Shown here piece by piece: positions 7,188 to 14,290 of a stretch of DNA of 19,063 bases. The DNA comes from JALHUF01 sp050014795 (GTDB lineage: Bacteria > Acidobacteriota > Terriglobia > UBA7540). The first letter of the stretch is position 1. Each line of letters opens with the position of its first letter. The stretch lies in assembly GCA_050014795.1 (NCBI GenBank), contig JBEKCQ010000071.1, forward strand, positions 1-19,063, read 5' to 3'. Made by a program: the position numbers and the translations under genes. A model generated the notes under the pieces. The model was not told the DNA's origin. It was given only the letters and a program-made list of their open reading frames with translations, and ran no database searches.

Positions 7188-7925
7188 ATGATGTTAGGGG
7201 CAAAACTCGTTACCCTGAGCTTGTGGTTGTTTCAGGAAGGGGAACCAGTCGGATGGGATCCGTTAAGTATGTTGAAGGCGATGGGCTGGCCGGCGCGCAT
7301 GGTCGTCCTGCTCATGTTCGTCATGTCCGCGTGGTCCATCGGCGTGATGATCGACCGCTGGATTGCCTTCCGGGCAGCCCGGAAGCAGTCCCGCCTGTTT
7401 GCTCCCGCCGTCGCGGGGGCGCTGAAGGACGGCAAGATCGACGAGGCGATCGCCATCGCCGAGCAGAACAAGCGGAGCCACCTGGCCAAGGTGGTCACCG
7501 CCGGACTGCAAGAGTTCCAGGCTCACCAGGCCTCGGCGGAAATCTCCGGCGAGACCATCGAGGCCTCCAAGCGCGCTCTGGAACGGGCGGCGGCGATTGT
7601 GCACGCGGAACTCAAGCGGGGCGTTTCCACTCTGGCCACGATTGGTTCCACCGCGCCCTTCGTCGGACTGTTCGGAACCGTGCTGGGCATCATCAACGCG
7701 TTCCATGGGATTTCCCAGGCGAAATCCACTGGTCTGGCGGCGGTGGCGGGCGGCATTGCGGAGGCCCTGGTCACGACCGCTATCGGGCTCTTCGTCGCCG
7801 TGCCGGCGGTCTGGGCGTTCAACTACTTCACCGGCAAGATCGAGGCCTTTGATGTGGAGATGGACAACTCCTCGTCGGAGTTGATCGACTACTTCATCAA
7901 GCGTTCGGTGCGAGGTAGGAAATAA
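7188..7925 (+). CDS. exbB: ExbB/TolQ/MotA-type proton channel subunit
   Basis: Forms the pentameric inner-membrane scaffold of the proton-driven motor that energises TonB. The 245-residue protein has one N-terminal span (about 38-58), a cytoplasmic region rich in Ala, Lys and Glu, and two C-terminal spans with family sequences ATIGSTAPFVGLFGTVLGII and GGIAEALVTTAIGLFVAVPA. Two adjacent ATGs (7188 and 7191) follow a good ribosome binding site (GAGGAGGAAATA). I took the first. The stop overlaps the next start by one base (TAATG), so translation of exbB and the first exbD is probably coupled. A TolQ assignment is less likely because the neighbour is a TonB and not TolA. Confidence 0.95.
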   Translation: MMLGAKLVTLSLWLFQEGEPVGWDPLSMLKAMGWPARMVVLLMFVMSAWSIGVMIDRWIAFRAARKQSRLFAPAVAGALKDGKIDEAIAIAEQNKRSHLAKVVTAGLQEFQAHQASAEISGETIEASKRALERAAAIVHAELKRGVSTLATIGSTAPFVGLFGTVLGIINAFHGISQAKSTGLAAVAGGIAEALVTTAIGLFVAVPAVWAFNYFTGKIEAFDVEMDNSSSELIDYFIKRSVRGRK

Positions 7926-8380
7926 TGGCTTCCAAGCTCAAAATAGCTGGACCGGTTTCCGACATCAACGTGACCCCCATGGCGGACGTCATGCTGGTGT
8001 TGCTGATCATCTTCATGGTCATCACCCCCATGCTCCAGCGAGGGTTCAGCGTGGACATGGCCAAGGCGGCCAACCCGCGGCAGATGCCGGATGCCGACAA
8101 GGAAGACGCGGTGGTCTTGGCGGTCACGCGGGATGGCAAGGTGTATCTCGGTTCCGATCCCATCCGGCTCGGCGACGTCACCACCAAGGTGAAAGACCGC
8201 ATCTCGAGCAAGCTCGACAAGACCGTGTACGTGAAGAGCGATGCCCGAGCCAAGTACGGTGATGTCGTCGCGCTCGTGGATAATGTGAGGGCGGCGGGGG
8301 TGGACTCGCTGGGTCTGCTCACCGAGAAACTGGAGCGGCGCCCCGTGCCGGCAGGTGCGGGTGAGGCTCCAGCGCCCTGA
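7925..8380 (+). CDS. exbD: ExbD/TolR-family biopolymer transporter (first copy)
   Basis: Proton-channel partner of ExbB. The N-terminus has the ExbD signature DINVTPMADVMLVLLIIFMV with the membrane aspartate (Asp21) that carries protons. A periplasmic domain of about 100 residues follows, ending in a Pro/Ala-rich tail (RRPVPAGAGEAPAP). At 151 residues it is of normal length. It starts inside the exbB stop codon and uses AGGTAGGA at the end of exbB as ribosome binding site. A second, different exbD follows, so ExbB may pair with an ExbD heterodimer. Confidence 0.95.
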   Translation: MASKLKIAGPVSDINVTPMADVMLVLLIIFMVITPMLQRGFSVDMAKAANPRQMPDADKEDAVVLAVTRDGKVYLGSDPIRLGDVTTKVKDRISSKLDKTVYVKSDARAKYGDVVALVDNVRAAGVDSLGLLTEKLERRPVPAGAGEAPAP

Positions 8381-8420
8381 CGTCGACCGCGGGTGCTGAC
8401 AGCCTAAGGAGGGTATTACT

Positions 8421-8846
8421 ATGGCTATGGCCGTTGGGGGTAAGAAAGATGTCATGGTGGACATCAACATTACCCCTCTGATCGACGTCCTGCTGGTGTT
8501 GATCATCATCTTCATGGTGATCACCCCCTTGACGCCCAAGGGGCTCGACGCCCTGGTTCCCCAGCCGAACCCCAACGCTCAACCCAACGAAGAGGTCATG
8601 AGCCGGACGATCGTGGTCTCGATCGATGCCGAAAGGCGCATCAAGATCAACCAGGATACCGTGGATCTGCGGAACTTGGGGGGACGGCTGGAAGATATCT
8701 TCAAGACCCGGAACGAACGCGTGATGTTCGTCAAGGGGGATTCCACGCTTCCCTTTGGTGAAGTCGCGCAGATCATCGACATCGCCAAGGGAGCCGGCAT
8801 CGACAAGATCGGGTTGATTACGAAGGAACTAGAAGCGGGGAGATAG
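8421..8846 (+). CDS. exbD: ExbD/TolR-family biopolymer transporter (second copy)
   Basis: A second ExbD of 141 residues with the same layout: a short cytoplasmic N-terminus, DINITPLIDVLLVLIIIFMV with the channel aspartate, then a periplasmic domain ending in DKIGLITKELEAGR. The membrane segment matches the first copy closely while the periplasmic domain has clearly diverged, which points to an old duplication and not a recent one. It has its own strong ribosome binding site (AAGGAGGG, eight bases before ATG), unlike the first copy, so it may be made in a different ratio. Confidence 0.95.
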   Translation: MAMAVGGKKDVMVDINITPLIDVLLVLIIIFMVITPLTPKGLDALVPQPNPNAQPNEEVMSRTIVVSIDAERRIKINQDTVDLRNLGGRLEDIFKTRNERVMFVKGDSTLPFGEVAQIIDIAKGAGIDKIGLITKELEAGR

Positions 8847-8878
8847 TCCCCAGTTCTCGGGTCGAGGGAGGAACCTAG

Positions 8879-9697
8879 ATGAAACCCCACAAGCTCGCTC
8901 TGCTCGGCGGGGTGCTACTGCTGGTGGTTGTGGCGGGCGCGTGCAGTTGGGTGAGCGCGCTGAAGGCGCGCGACCATCTTAACAAAGGGGTCGCCGCCTT
9001 CCGCGCTGCGCAGTTCCAACAGGCGATCATGCACTTCAAGACCGCGGTGGATCTGGATCCCTCGCTGCTCAATGCCCGCCTGTATCTGGCGACGGCTTAC
9101 GCTCAGCAGTACATTCCCGGCGGCGATTCTCCGGACAACATCAAGATCGGTAAACAGGCCGTTGAAGCCTTCGAAGACGTCCTGAAAATGAAGCCCGACG
9201 AGACGACCGCCATTGCCAGCATCGCGCAGATTTACTACAACATGAGGGATTTTGACAAGGCGAAGGAATATCAGCGGCGGCGCCTGCAAGTCGATCCCAA
9301 TAATCCTGAGCCCTATTACTGGATTGGCGTCATTGATTGGGCCACCGTCTATCCGCGCCGCATGCAGGTCCGCAAAGATCTGAACCTGACGATGCCCAAG
9401 GACCCCAACAACCCTGACGTGTTGCCTCCGCTGCCTGAGAAAGACCGGGCCCAGCTAGAGACCGACAACAGCCCGCTGGTGGAAGAGGGTATTCAGGCCC
9501 TGCAGAAAGCCGTTGAGATGAAGCCGAGTGACGACAACGCCATGGTCTACCTGAACCTGATGTACCGGGAGCGGGCCGATTTCCAGAAGGCGGCTGCCGC
9601 GCGGGACGCCGATCTCAAGCAGGCTGAAGGGTGGATCGAGAAAGCCCTTGGCATCAAGAAGGAGGCGGCGGCGAAGGCAGTCTCCGCCGTTAAGTAG
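8879..9697 (+). CDS. TPR-repeat protein, probable lipoprotein
   Basis: A 272-residue protein with an N-terminal hydrophobic segment ending in VVVAGAC (Cys22), a plausible lipoprotein signal. At least three tetratricopeptide units follow: residues around KGVAAFRAAQFQQAIMHFKT, then EAFEDVLKMKPDETTAIASI with IYYNMRDFDKAKEYQRRRL, and later GIQALQKAVEMKPSDDNAMV. TPRs are protein-binding scaffolds and no enzymatic motif is seen. It is the last gene of the tonB-exbBDD block, 32 bp after the second exbD, with ribosome binding site GAGGGAGGA, and the terminator lies 67 bp beyond its stop. From position only, it may act in the envelope alongside the TonB complex. Confidence 0.88.
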   Translation: MKPHKLALLGGVLLLVVVAGACSWVSALKARDHLNKGVAAFRAAQFQQAIMHFKTAVDLDPSLLNARLYLATAYAQQYIPGGDSPDNIKIGKQAVEAFEDVLKMKPDETTAIASIAQIYYNMRDFDKAKEYQRRRLQVDPNNPEPYYWIGVIDWATVYPRRMQVRKDLNLTMPKDPNNPDVLPPLPEKDRAQLETDNSPLVEEGIQALQKAVEMKPSDDNAMVYLNLMYRERADFQKAAAARDADLKQAEGWIEKALGIKKEAAAKAVSAVK

Positions 9698-9764
9698 ACT
9701 TACTTCTTACCCCTTTCGCATTCTCCTCGGCGCGTCCCCCCATGACGGGGCGCGACATCTTCAG

Positions 9765-9797
9765 GCCCTGGCCCGGCGGCCAGGGCTTTTTCTCTTT
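9765..9797 (+). terminator. Strong intrinsic terminator closing the secDF-tonB block
   Basis: A perfect 9-bp stem, GCCCTGGCC (9765-9773) with GGCCAGGGC (9778-9786), closes over the four-base loop CGGC and is followed by TTTTTCTCTTT. The T-run is only on the plus-strand 3' side, so it terminates the plus-strand genes and not the convergent minus-strand gene ending at 9835. Confidence 0.92.
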
Positions 9798-9834
9798 CAT
9801 CCCCTCCCTGTGCCGAGACCGCACCGGACCTGCG

Positions 9835-10830
9835 TCAGAGCGGCTTCCTGCGAGTTGCCATGGCGGCCTGGAAGTCCGCGAGGTTCTTCTGGTCGACGAA
9901 GGCGGTTCCGGTATCCACACGCGTTGGCAGAGGCGAAGTCGGAGCCGTCCGCCAATCCTTGAACTCGTGCACGATGTTGTGGTGCAGGTCGTCCAGGAAC
10001 TTCAGCCCGTAGTAGGCCATGGTGTAGGATTTCTGGGCGATGGTAGCGGAGATCACCCCGCGCGAGATCCAGTCCAGTGTCTCCGGGTTCCTGTCCATGG
10101 CCACGATGGGTATCTTGCCATCCAAGTTCAAGCGGTGGAGCGCCTCGGCGGCGCCGGGTCCGCCCGAGGCCTCCAGGCAGAGAATGCCGTCGATCTTCTG
10201 TTTCGCCTCCAGCAGGCTGGCGATCTGATCGTTGGCGATCCGGGGATCGCCCTTATCGTCCACGGTCTTGAAAATCTTGATGTCGGGGTATTTCTTCAAG
10301 ACCTCGTTCACGCCCCGCAGGCGTTCTTCGACGTTGAATTGACCGGGAATCGTTATCAGGACGACTTGGCCTGCGCCTCGGATCATCTCCGCCAAGTGCT
10401 GGCCGCTTTCCCGACCGGCCTGCAAGTTATCCGTACCCACGAAAAGGATACGGCGCGAGTCGGGCGCGTCAGAGTCCACACAGATGACCGGGATTCCAGC
10501 CTGGACGGCGGCGTCGATGTCGTCCTTGAAGAGTTCTGGGCGTGTGGGCGCTAGGACAATCCCCGCCGGATTCGCCGCCACGGCTTTGCGGAAGGCCTCC
10601 AACTGCTCTTCGGGCGCATAGGACGTCGGCCCGACAAACTCCACCTTTACCCCCAGCACGCGGCCCGCGTCTTCGAAACCTGCTTGGGCCTCCTGCCAGT
10701 ACGGCAGAGAAACGTTCGCGGCTACAAAGAAGTAGCGTTCGGTTTCCTGGTGAAAAGGCTTCTGACACGATAAGAGCACTACCCCCAGAGAAATCGCAAG
10801 GTAAACGATCCATGTTCGCCGCGGTTTCAT
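9835..10830 (-). CDS. Sugar-type ABC transporter substrate-binding lipoprotein
   Basis: A periplasmic binding protein of the LacI/ribose-binding type. I chose the ATG at 10830, giving 331 residues, because it follows a ribosome binding site (GGAGAGACCA) and starts a classic lipoprotein signal: MKPRRTW, a hydrophobic stretch, then VLLSC with Cys22. The open frame extends 27 codons further upstream without such features. Domain features include YFFVAANVSLPYWQEAQAGF, GIVLAPTRPELFKDDIDAAV, AGIPVICVDSDAPDSRR, VGTDNLQAGRESGQHLAEMI and IPIVAMDRNPETLDWISRG, as in ribose or allose binding proteins. The ligand cannot be told from sequence. No permease or ATPase gene is beside it, so it is an orphan here and may work with a distant transporter or as a sensor input. 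Confidence 0.9.
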   Translation of the reverse strand: MKPRRTWIVYLAISLGVVLLSCQKPFHQETERYFFVAANVSLPYWQEAQAGFEDAGRVLGVKVEFVGPTSYAPEEQLEAFRKAVAANPAGIVLAPTRPELFKDDIDAAVQAGIPVICVDSDAPDSRRILFVGTDNLQAGRESGQHLAEMIRGAGQVVLITIPGQFNVEERLRGVNEVLKKYPDIKIFKTVDDKGDPRIANDQIASLLEAKQKIDGILCLEASGGPGAAEALHRLNLDGKIPIVAMDRNPETLDWISRGVISATIAQKSYTMAYYGLKFLDDLHHNIVHEFKDWRTAPTSPLPTRVDTGTAFVDQKNLADFQAAMATRRKPL

Positions 10831-11190
10831 TGGTCTCTCCATTCTCCGGGCCTTTCGCCCTGGTCGCTGGCCCCATCTCCCGGGAAGGCTCAGACGGGAC
10901 GCGCTTTTCACTGAAGCGCAAGGTTACCACAAAACTCGACCGAGAGACGACGGCACCTCACTTCCCTGGGAAGGTTTCCGTGGCGAGTATGCCGGAAGAG
11001 GCACAGCTTGTCCAGGCAGTTCCATCCCGGTCACTGGGGCGTCCTCGGCCTGGCGCCGGTTGCCTGGGAATTTCTCTCATGGAGTGGCAAGCCTAAGTGC
11101 GCTAGAATGGCGCAGCAGAAGAAGGCTTGACCGTGGGCTTTTCCCGCGGACGGGGGTTCGCGACACCCAATCCGGAGGAGGTACATCTCC
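10831..11190. promoter_or_regulatory. Divergent intergenic region with a palindrome and a -10-like box
   Basis: This 360-bp region separates the binding-protein gene (minus) from the P460-like gene (plus), so promoters for both should lie here. A perfect 6-bp inverted repeat, GCGCTT (10901-10906) and AAGCGC (10914-10919), spaced by seven bases, lies about 70 bp upstream of the binding-protein start and could be an operator. On the plus strand a TAGAAT box at 11103-11108 would leave a leader of about 75 nt, but its -35 (TGGAGT, 11080-11085) is poor. The P460 ribosome binding site GGAGGAGG precedes its ATG. No convincing gene is seen in this stretch. Confidence 0.35.
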
Positions 11191-11691
11191 ATGACTTCAC
11201 GCACCAGGGCCCTGCTGTTCATTCTTCTGGCCATGGCGGTGAGCTTGGGAGTCCTGTACGGGCAGGCCGCCAAGAAACCTGCCATACCTTTCCCCAAGGG
11301 CTATCGTCACTGGACGCACGTCAAGACCATGGTCATTGTCAGCAACCAGCACCCCCTCTTTGAGAAGTACTACGGGCTCCACAATGTGTACGTCAACGAC
11401 CTCGGCTGGCCGGCGCTCCAGCAAGGCAAGGCCTATCCGGACGGTTCGATGTTGGCCTTTGAGCTTTTCGACATCCGCACCTTCCAGGGAGCTATTGAGA
11501 TTCGAGGGGGAAGGAAGTTGCTGAATGTGATGAAAAAGAACGCCAAGCTTTATCCCGAGACAGGTGGCTGGGGATTCGAAGTCTTCCAGGGCTACCAGGG
11601 GACAGGATCTTTGAAGGATGCGAAGCCGTGTTTTGACTGCCACGCTTCGAAGAAGCGCAAGGACTACGTGCAGTCGGACTACGTGGAATAG
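11191..11691 (+). CDS. Secreted cytochrome P460-family haem protein
   Basis: A 166-residue protein with an N-terminal signal peptide (basic start, ALLFILLAMAVSLGVLYGQA) and the features I associate with the cytochrome P460 family: YRHWTHVKTMVIV near the start of the mature chain, KAYPDGSMLAFELFD, KNAKLYPETGGWGFEVFQGY, and one c-type haem site near the C-terminus, CFDCH. It should be periplasmic with a covalently bound haem. Founding P460 enzymes of ammonia oxidisers oxidise hydroxylamine and carry an extra lysine-haem link. I cannot confirm that lysine here, so catalysis is uncertain. It stands alone between the orphan binding protein and rel, with no cytochrome maturation or nitrogen genes nearby. 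Confidence 0.85.
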   Translation: MTSRTRALLFILLAMAVSLGVLYGQAAKKPAIPFPKGYRHWTHVKTMVIVSNQHPLFEKYYGLHNVYVNDLGWPALQQGKAYPDGSMLAFELFDIRTFQGAIEIRGGRKLLNVMKKNAKLYPETGGWGFEVFQGYQGTGSLKDAKPCFDCHASKKRKDYVQSDYVE

Positions 11692-11951
11692 ACCTGTCCG
11701 TCCCGCCAGGGGACAGCTCGGCTTGGACCGGCGGCCGACTGCAGGCTGGGGACGCTGCGCCGGTCTCGCCCGCCAGTGCCAGGTCGGAGCTTCGAGCCTC
11801 TGATTGTGGAGTGCGCGGTGGCAAGGTAAGGCGACGGCGTGGGGCCGCGTCACGGCGGCCCAGGCGTCGGCCTGTGGAGACCGTGCGCTATCGTGAAGGC
11901 ACCGCGGGGCCAGATCCAGACAGCCGCGCTGCATCATGCCGAGCCAGCCGC

Positions 11952-11981
11952 TTGAACCCTCCTCTGTTACTGCCCTAGAAT
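11952..11981 (+). promoter_or_regulatory. Sigma70-type promoter placed on the rel start codon
   Basis: TTGAAC (11952-11957) and TAGAAT (11976-11981) are separated by 18 bases, each close to the sigma70 consensus. Transcription would start around 11988-11989, which coincides with an ATG at 11989. No ribosome binding site is visible between the -10 box and the gene. Confidence 0.6.
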
Positions 11982-11988
11982 GATCCCG

Positions 11989-14145
11989 ATGACGATGGCG
12001 CAGCAGTTCGAAGAGCTGATCCGGAAGGTCCAGGCTTATCGGCCCGGTGAAGATGTGGAACTACTGCGCAAGGCTTACGAGTTCAGCGCCGCCGGGCACC
12101 GGACGCAGAAACGCCTCTCCGGCGAGCCGTTTGTTTCCCACCCGCTGGAAGTGGCCAACGTGCTGGCGGACATGAGGCTGGACGTGGTGTGCGTGGCCGG
12201 GGGCATCCTGCACGACGTGGTCGAAGACACGCCCACCCCCATCGAGCGTGTCCGGGAGACCTTCGGCCCGGAGATCGCGCGCATCGTCGAAGGCGTCACC
12301 AAAATCAGCCGCCTGGAGTCTCTGCAGCCAGAGGAACGCCAGGCCGAGAACCTCCGCAAGATGGTCCTCGCCATGGTGGACGACATCCGCGTGGTGCTGG
12401 TCAAGCTGGCGGATCGGCTCCACAACATGCGGACCCTCCAGCACCTGCCGCCGGAAAAGCGCGAACGCATTGCGGCCGAGACCCTCGAGATCTACGCGCC
12501 GATCGCGCACCGTCTGGGAATGGGCAAGGTGCGCGGCGAACTGGAAGACTTGGCGTTCCGGTACCTGGAGCCCGAGGCCTACGAAGACGTCAAGAAGGCC
12601 GTCGAAAGCCGGCGCAAGATCAGTGAGGAGTTCCTGGCCGAGGTGCGCGCCCTGGTCAACGCCAAGATGAAGGAGCACGGCATCCCCGCGCGCATCGAAG
12701 GCCGCATCAAGCGCCTCTACAGCATCTGGGGAAAGATGAAGCGGCAGCACGCCACCATCGAGCAGGTTTACGATCTGCTGGCGATCCGCATCATCACCGA
12801 CACCGTCCGCAACTGTTACGCGGCGCTGGGCATCATTCACAACACCTGGCGTCCGGTGCCCGGGCGCATCAAAGATTTCATCGCCATCCCGCGTCCGAAC
12901 CTCTACCAGTCGCTGCACACCTCGGTGATCGGCCCGCACGGCCAGCCCTTCGAGGTGCAAATCCGGAGCGAGGAAATGCACCGCGTGGCGGAACAGGGCA
13001 TCGCGGCGCACTGGAAGTACAAGGACGGTCTGCCGCTGGCGCAGCAGGACGAGGAGCGCTTCGCCTGGCTCCGCCACCTGGTGGAGTGGCAGCAAGACAT
13101 GCGTGATTCGCGGGAATTCCTCTCCACGCTCAAGATCGACCTTTACCCGGAAGAGGTCTACACCTTCACCCCCAAAGGCAAGGTGATCGTCCTGCCGCGC
13201 GACGCCACCCCCATCGATTTTGCCTACGCCATCCACACGGAGGTCGGACACCACTGTGTGGGGGCCAAGGTGAATGGCCGGATCGTTCCGTTGAAGTACA
13301 AGCTGCGCAACGGAGACATCTTGGAGATCACCACCCAGGCCAACCACACCCCCAGCCGCGACTGGCTGGCCCTGGTGAAGACTTCGCGGGCCCGCAACAA
13401 GATCAAGCACTGGATCAACGTCGCCCAGCGGCAGCAGGCCGTTGAGATCGGCAGGAAACTGCTCGAGAAGGAGGCCCGGAAATACGACGTGGTGCTGAAG
13501 AAGATTTCCGAGGAGGACTATCAGCGGGTCGCGCGCGACTACGGCTGCACGCAGATGGACGACCTGTACGCCAGCCTCGGCTATGGCAAGTTTGCGGCGC
13601 GGCAGGTGCTGGGAAAGCTCACTCCCGCGGTGCCGGTCGAGGCCGAGCAGCCGGCGCGCCTCGCGGGCGGCGTGAAGCGGGCGCTGGGCTTGGCCCCTGA
13701 CCTGGCCATCCAGGTCCACGGCCACGACGACTTGATGGTCTATCGCGCCAAGTGCTGCAACCCCATCCGCGGCGAGGAGATCGCCGGCTACGTGACGCGC
13801 GGCAAGGGGATTGCGGTGCATTCGAAAAACTGCCCCAACGTTCAGAACCTCATGTATGATGCCGACCGCCGCATCGAGGTGGAATGGGCGGGGCCGAAGT
13901 ACAGCCTCTATCCGGTCAAGCTCACCCTGTTCACCGCCGACCGGCAGGGTCTGTTGGCCGATGTGACCTCGGTGATCAGCAGCGTGCAATCCAACATTCA
14001 GAACATCGAGGCCCGCACCGGCGACAACCGGGCGTTCATCGACGTCACGCTCGACATCGTGGACGTGGAGCACCTGGAGAAGGTGGTTTCATCGTTGCGG
14101 AAAATCGAGGGCGTTTACGAGGTCGAGCGAGTGATACATCCGTGA
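11989..14145 (+). CDS. rel: Bifunctional (p)ppGpp synthetase/hydrolase, RelA/SpoT family
   Basis: Makes and degrades the stringent-response alarmone (p)ppGpp. The domain order is complete: HD hydrolase with GGILHDVVEDT (His75-Asp76 intact); synthetase with YSIWGKMKRQHATIEQVYDL and RIKD at 293-296, the RxKD form found in bifunctional enzymes, as opposed to the ExDD of RelA; TGS domain (DLYPEEVYTFTPKGKVIVLP); a Cys-containing region (YRAKCCNPIRGEEIAGYV); and a C-terminal ACT domain (LTLFTADRQGLLADVTSVIS). At 718 residues the length is typical. Three in-frame ATGs (11980, 11989, 11995) compete. The first overlaps the -10 box of the apparent promoter, so I chose 11989. ridA follows 145 bp downstream. 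Both active sites look intact, so the cell may rely on this one enzyme. Confidence 0.97.
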   Translation: MTMAQQFEELIRKVQAYRPGEDVELLRKAYEFSAAGHRTQKRLSGEPFVSHPLEVANVLADMRLDVVCVAGGILHDVVEDTPTPIERVRETFGPEIARIVEGVTKISRLESLQPEERQAENLRKMVLAMVDDIRVVLVKLADRLHNMRTLQHLPPEKRERIAAETLEIYAPIAHRLGMGKVRGELEDLAFRYLEPEAYEDVKKAVESRRKISEEFLAEVRALVNAKMKEHGIPARIEGRIKRLYSIWGKMKRQHATIEQVYDLLAIRIITDTVRNCYAALGIIHNTWRPVPGRIKDFIAIPRPNLYQSLHTSVIGPHGQPFEVQIRSEEMHRVAEQGIAAHWKYKDGLPLAQQDEERFAWLRHLVEWQQDMRDSREFLSTLKIDLYPEEVYTFTPKGKVIVLPRDATPIDFAYAIHTEVGHHCVGAKVNGRIVPLKYKLRNGDILEITTQANHTPSRDWLALVKTSRARNKIKHWINVAQRQQAVEIGRKLLEKEARKYDVVLKKISEEDYQRVARDYGCTQMDDLYASLGYGKFAARQVLGKLTPAVPVEAEQPARLAGGVKRALGLAPDLAIQVHGHDDLMVYRAKCCNPIRGEEIAGYVTRGKGIAVHSKNCPNVQNLMYDADRRIEVEWAGPKYSLYPVKLTLFTADRQGLLADVTSVISSVQSNIQNIEARTGDNRAFIDVTLDIVDVEHLEKVVSSLRKIEGVYEVERVIHP

Positions 14146-14290
14146 GGGCCCGCCACGCCCGGCCGTTTCTTCCCCGCAGGGGAACAACGTGACGGGCCGG
14201 GGGTGAAACCCACGGGTCCGAGACCACCGAGCCACCCCTGACCTCGAAGGGATCGAACCATCGGGAGCATCTCCCCGAGGAGGAGCCACC
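14146..14290 (+). other. Structured rel-ridA spacer
   Basis: The spacer can fold into a nested hairpin: CCCGGCCGT (14158-14166) with ACGGGCCGGG (14192-14201, one bulge) around an inner TTCCCC/GGGGAA stem (14170-14175 and 14179-14184, loop GCA). A small GGGT-GAA-ACCC stem-loop follows (14201-14211). No T-run follows, so it is not a standard terminator. It may be a processing element or an interspersed repeat. The ridA ribosome binding site (GAGGAGGAG) lies at the end. Confidence 0.4.

Noticed and set aside
6223..7203. A 326-codon minus-strand frame opposite tonB
   Set aside because: Composition (Arg, His and Gly runs) is the mirror of the polyproline and Gly-rich tonB linker; no independent support.
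9742..10554. A 270-codon plus-strand frame over the terminator and the binding-protein gene
   Set aside because: It begins inside the intrinsic terminator region and runs antisense to a clear binding protein; no family resemblance.
11107..11130. Mini-ORF of seven codons (MAQQKKA) upstream of the P460-like gene as a leader peptide
   Set aside because: Its ATG overlaps the candidate -10 box TAGAAT, so it would not be transcribed if that box is used, and it has no ribosome binding site.
11694..11716. CTGTCC...GGACAG hairpin just after the P460-like gene
   Set aside because: The stem is short, the loop long, and no T-run follows, so I do not call it a terminator.
12061..14073. A 670-codon open frame on the minus strand opposite rel
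   Set aside because: It lies wholly antisense to a well-supported rel gene, its translation (His-, Asp- and Val-rich) has no domain, and GC-rich genes with strong third-position bias produce such frames.
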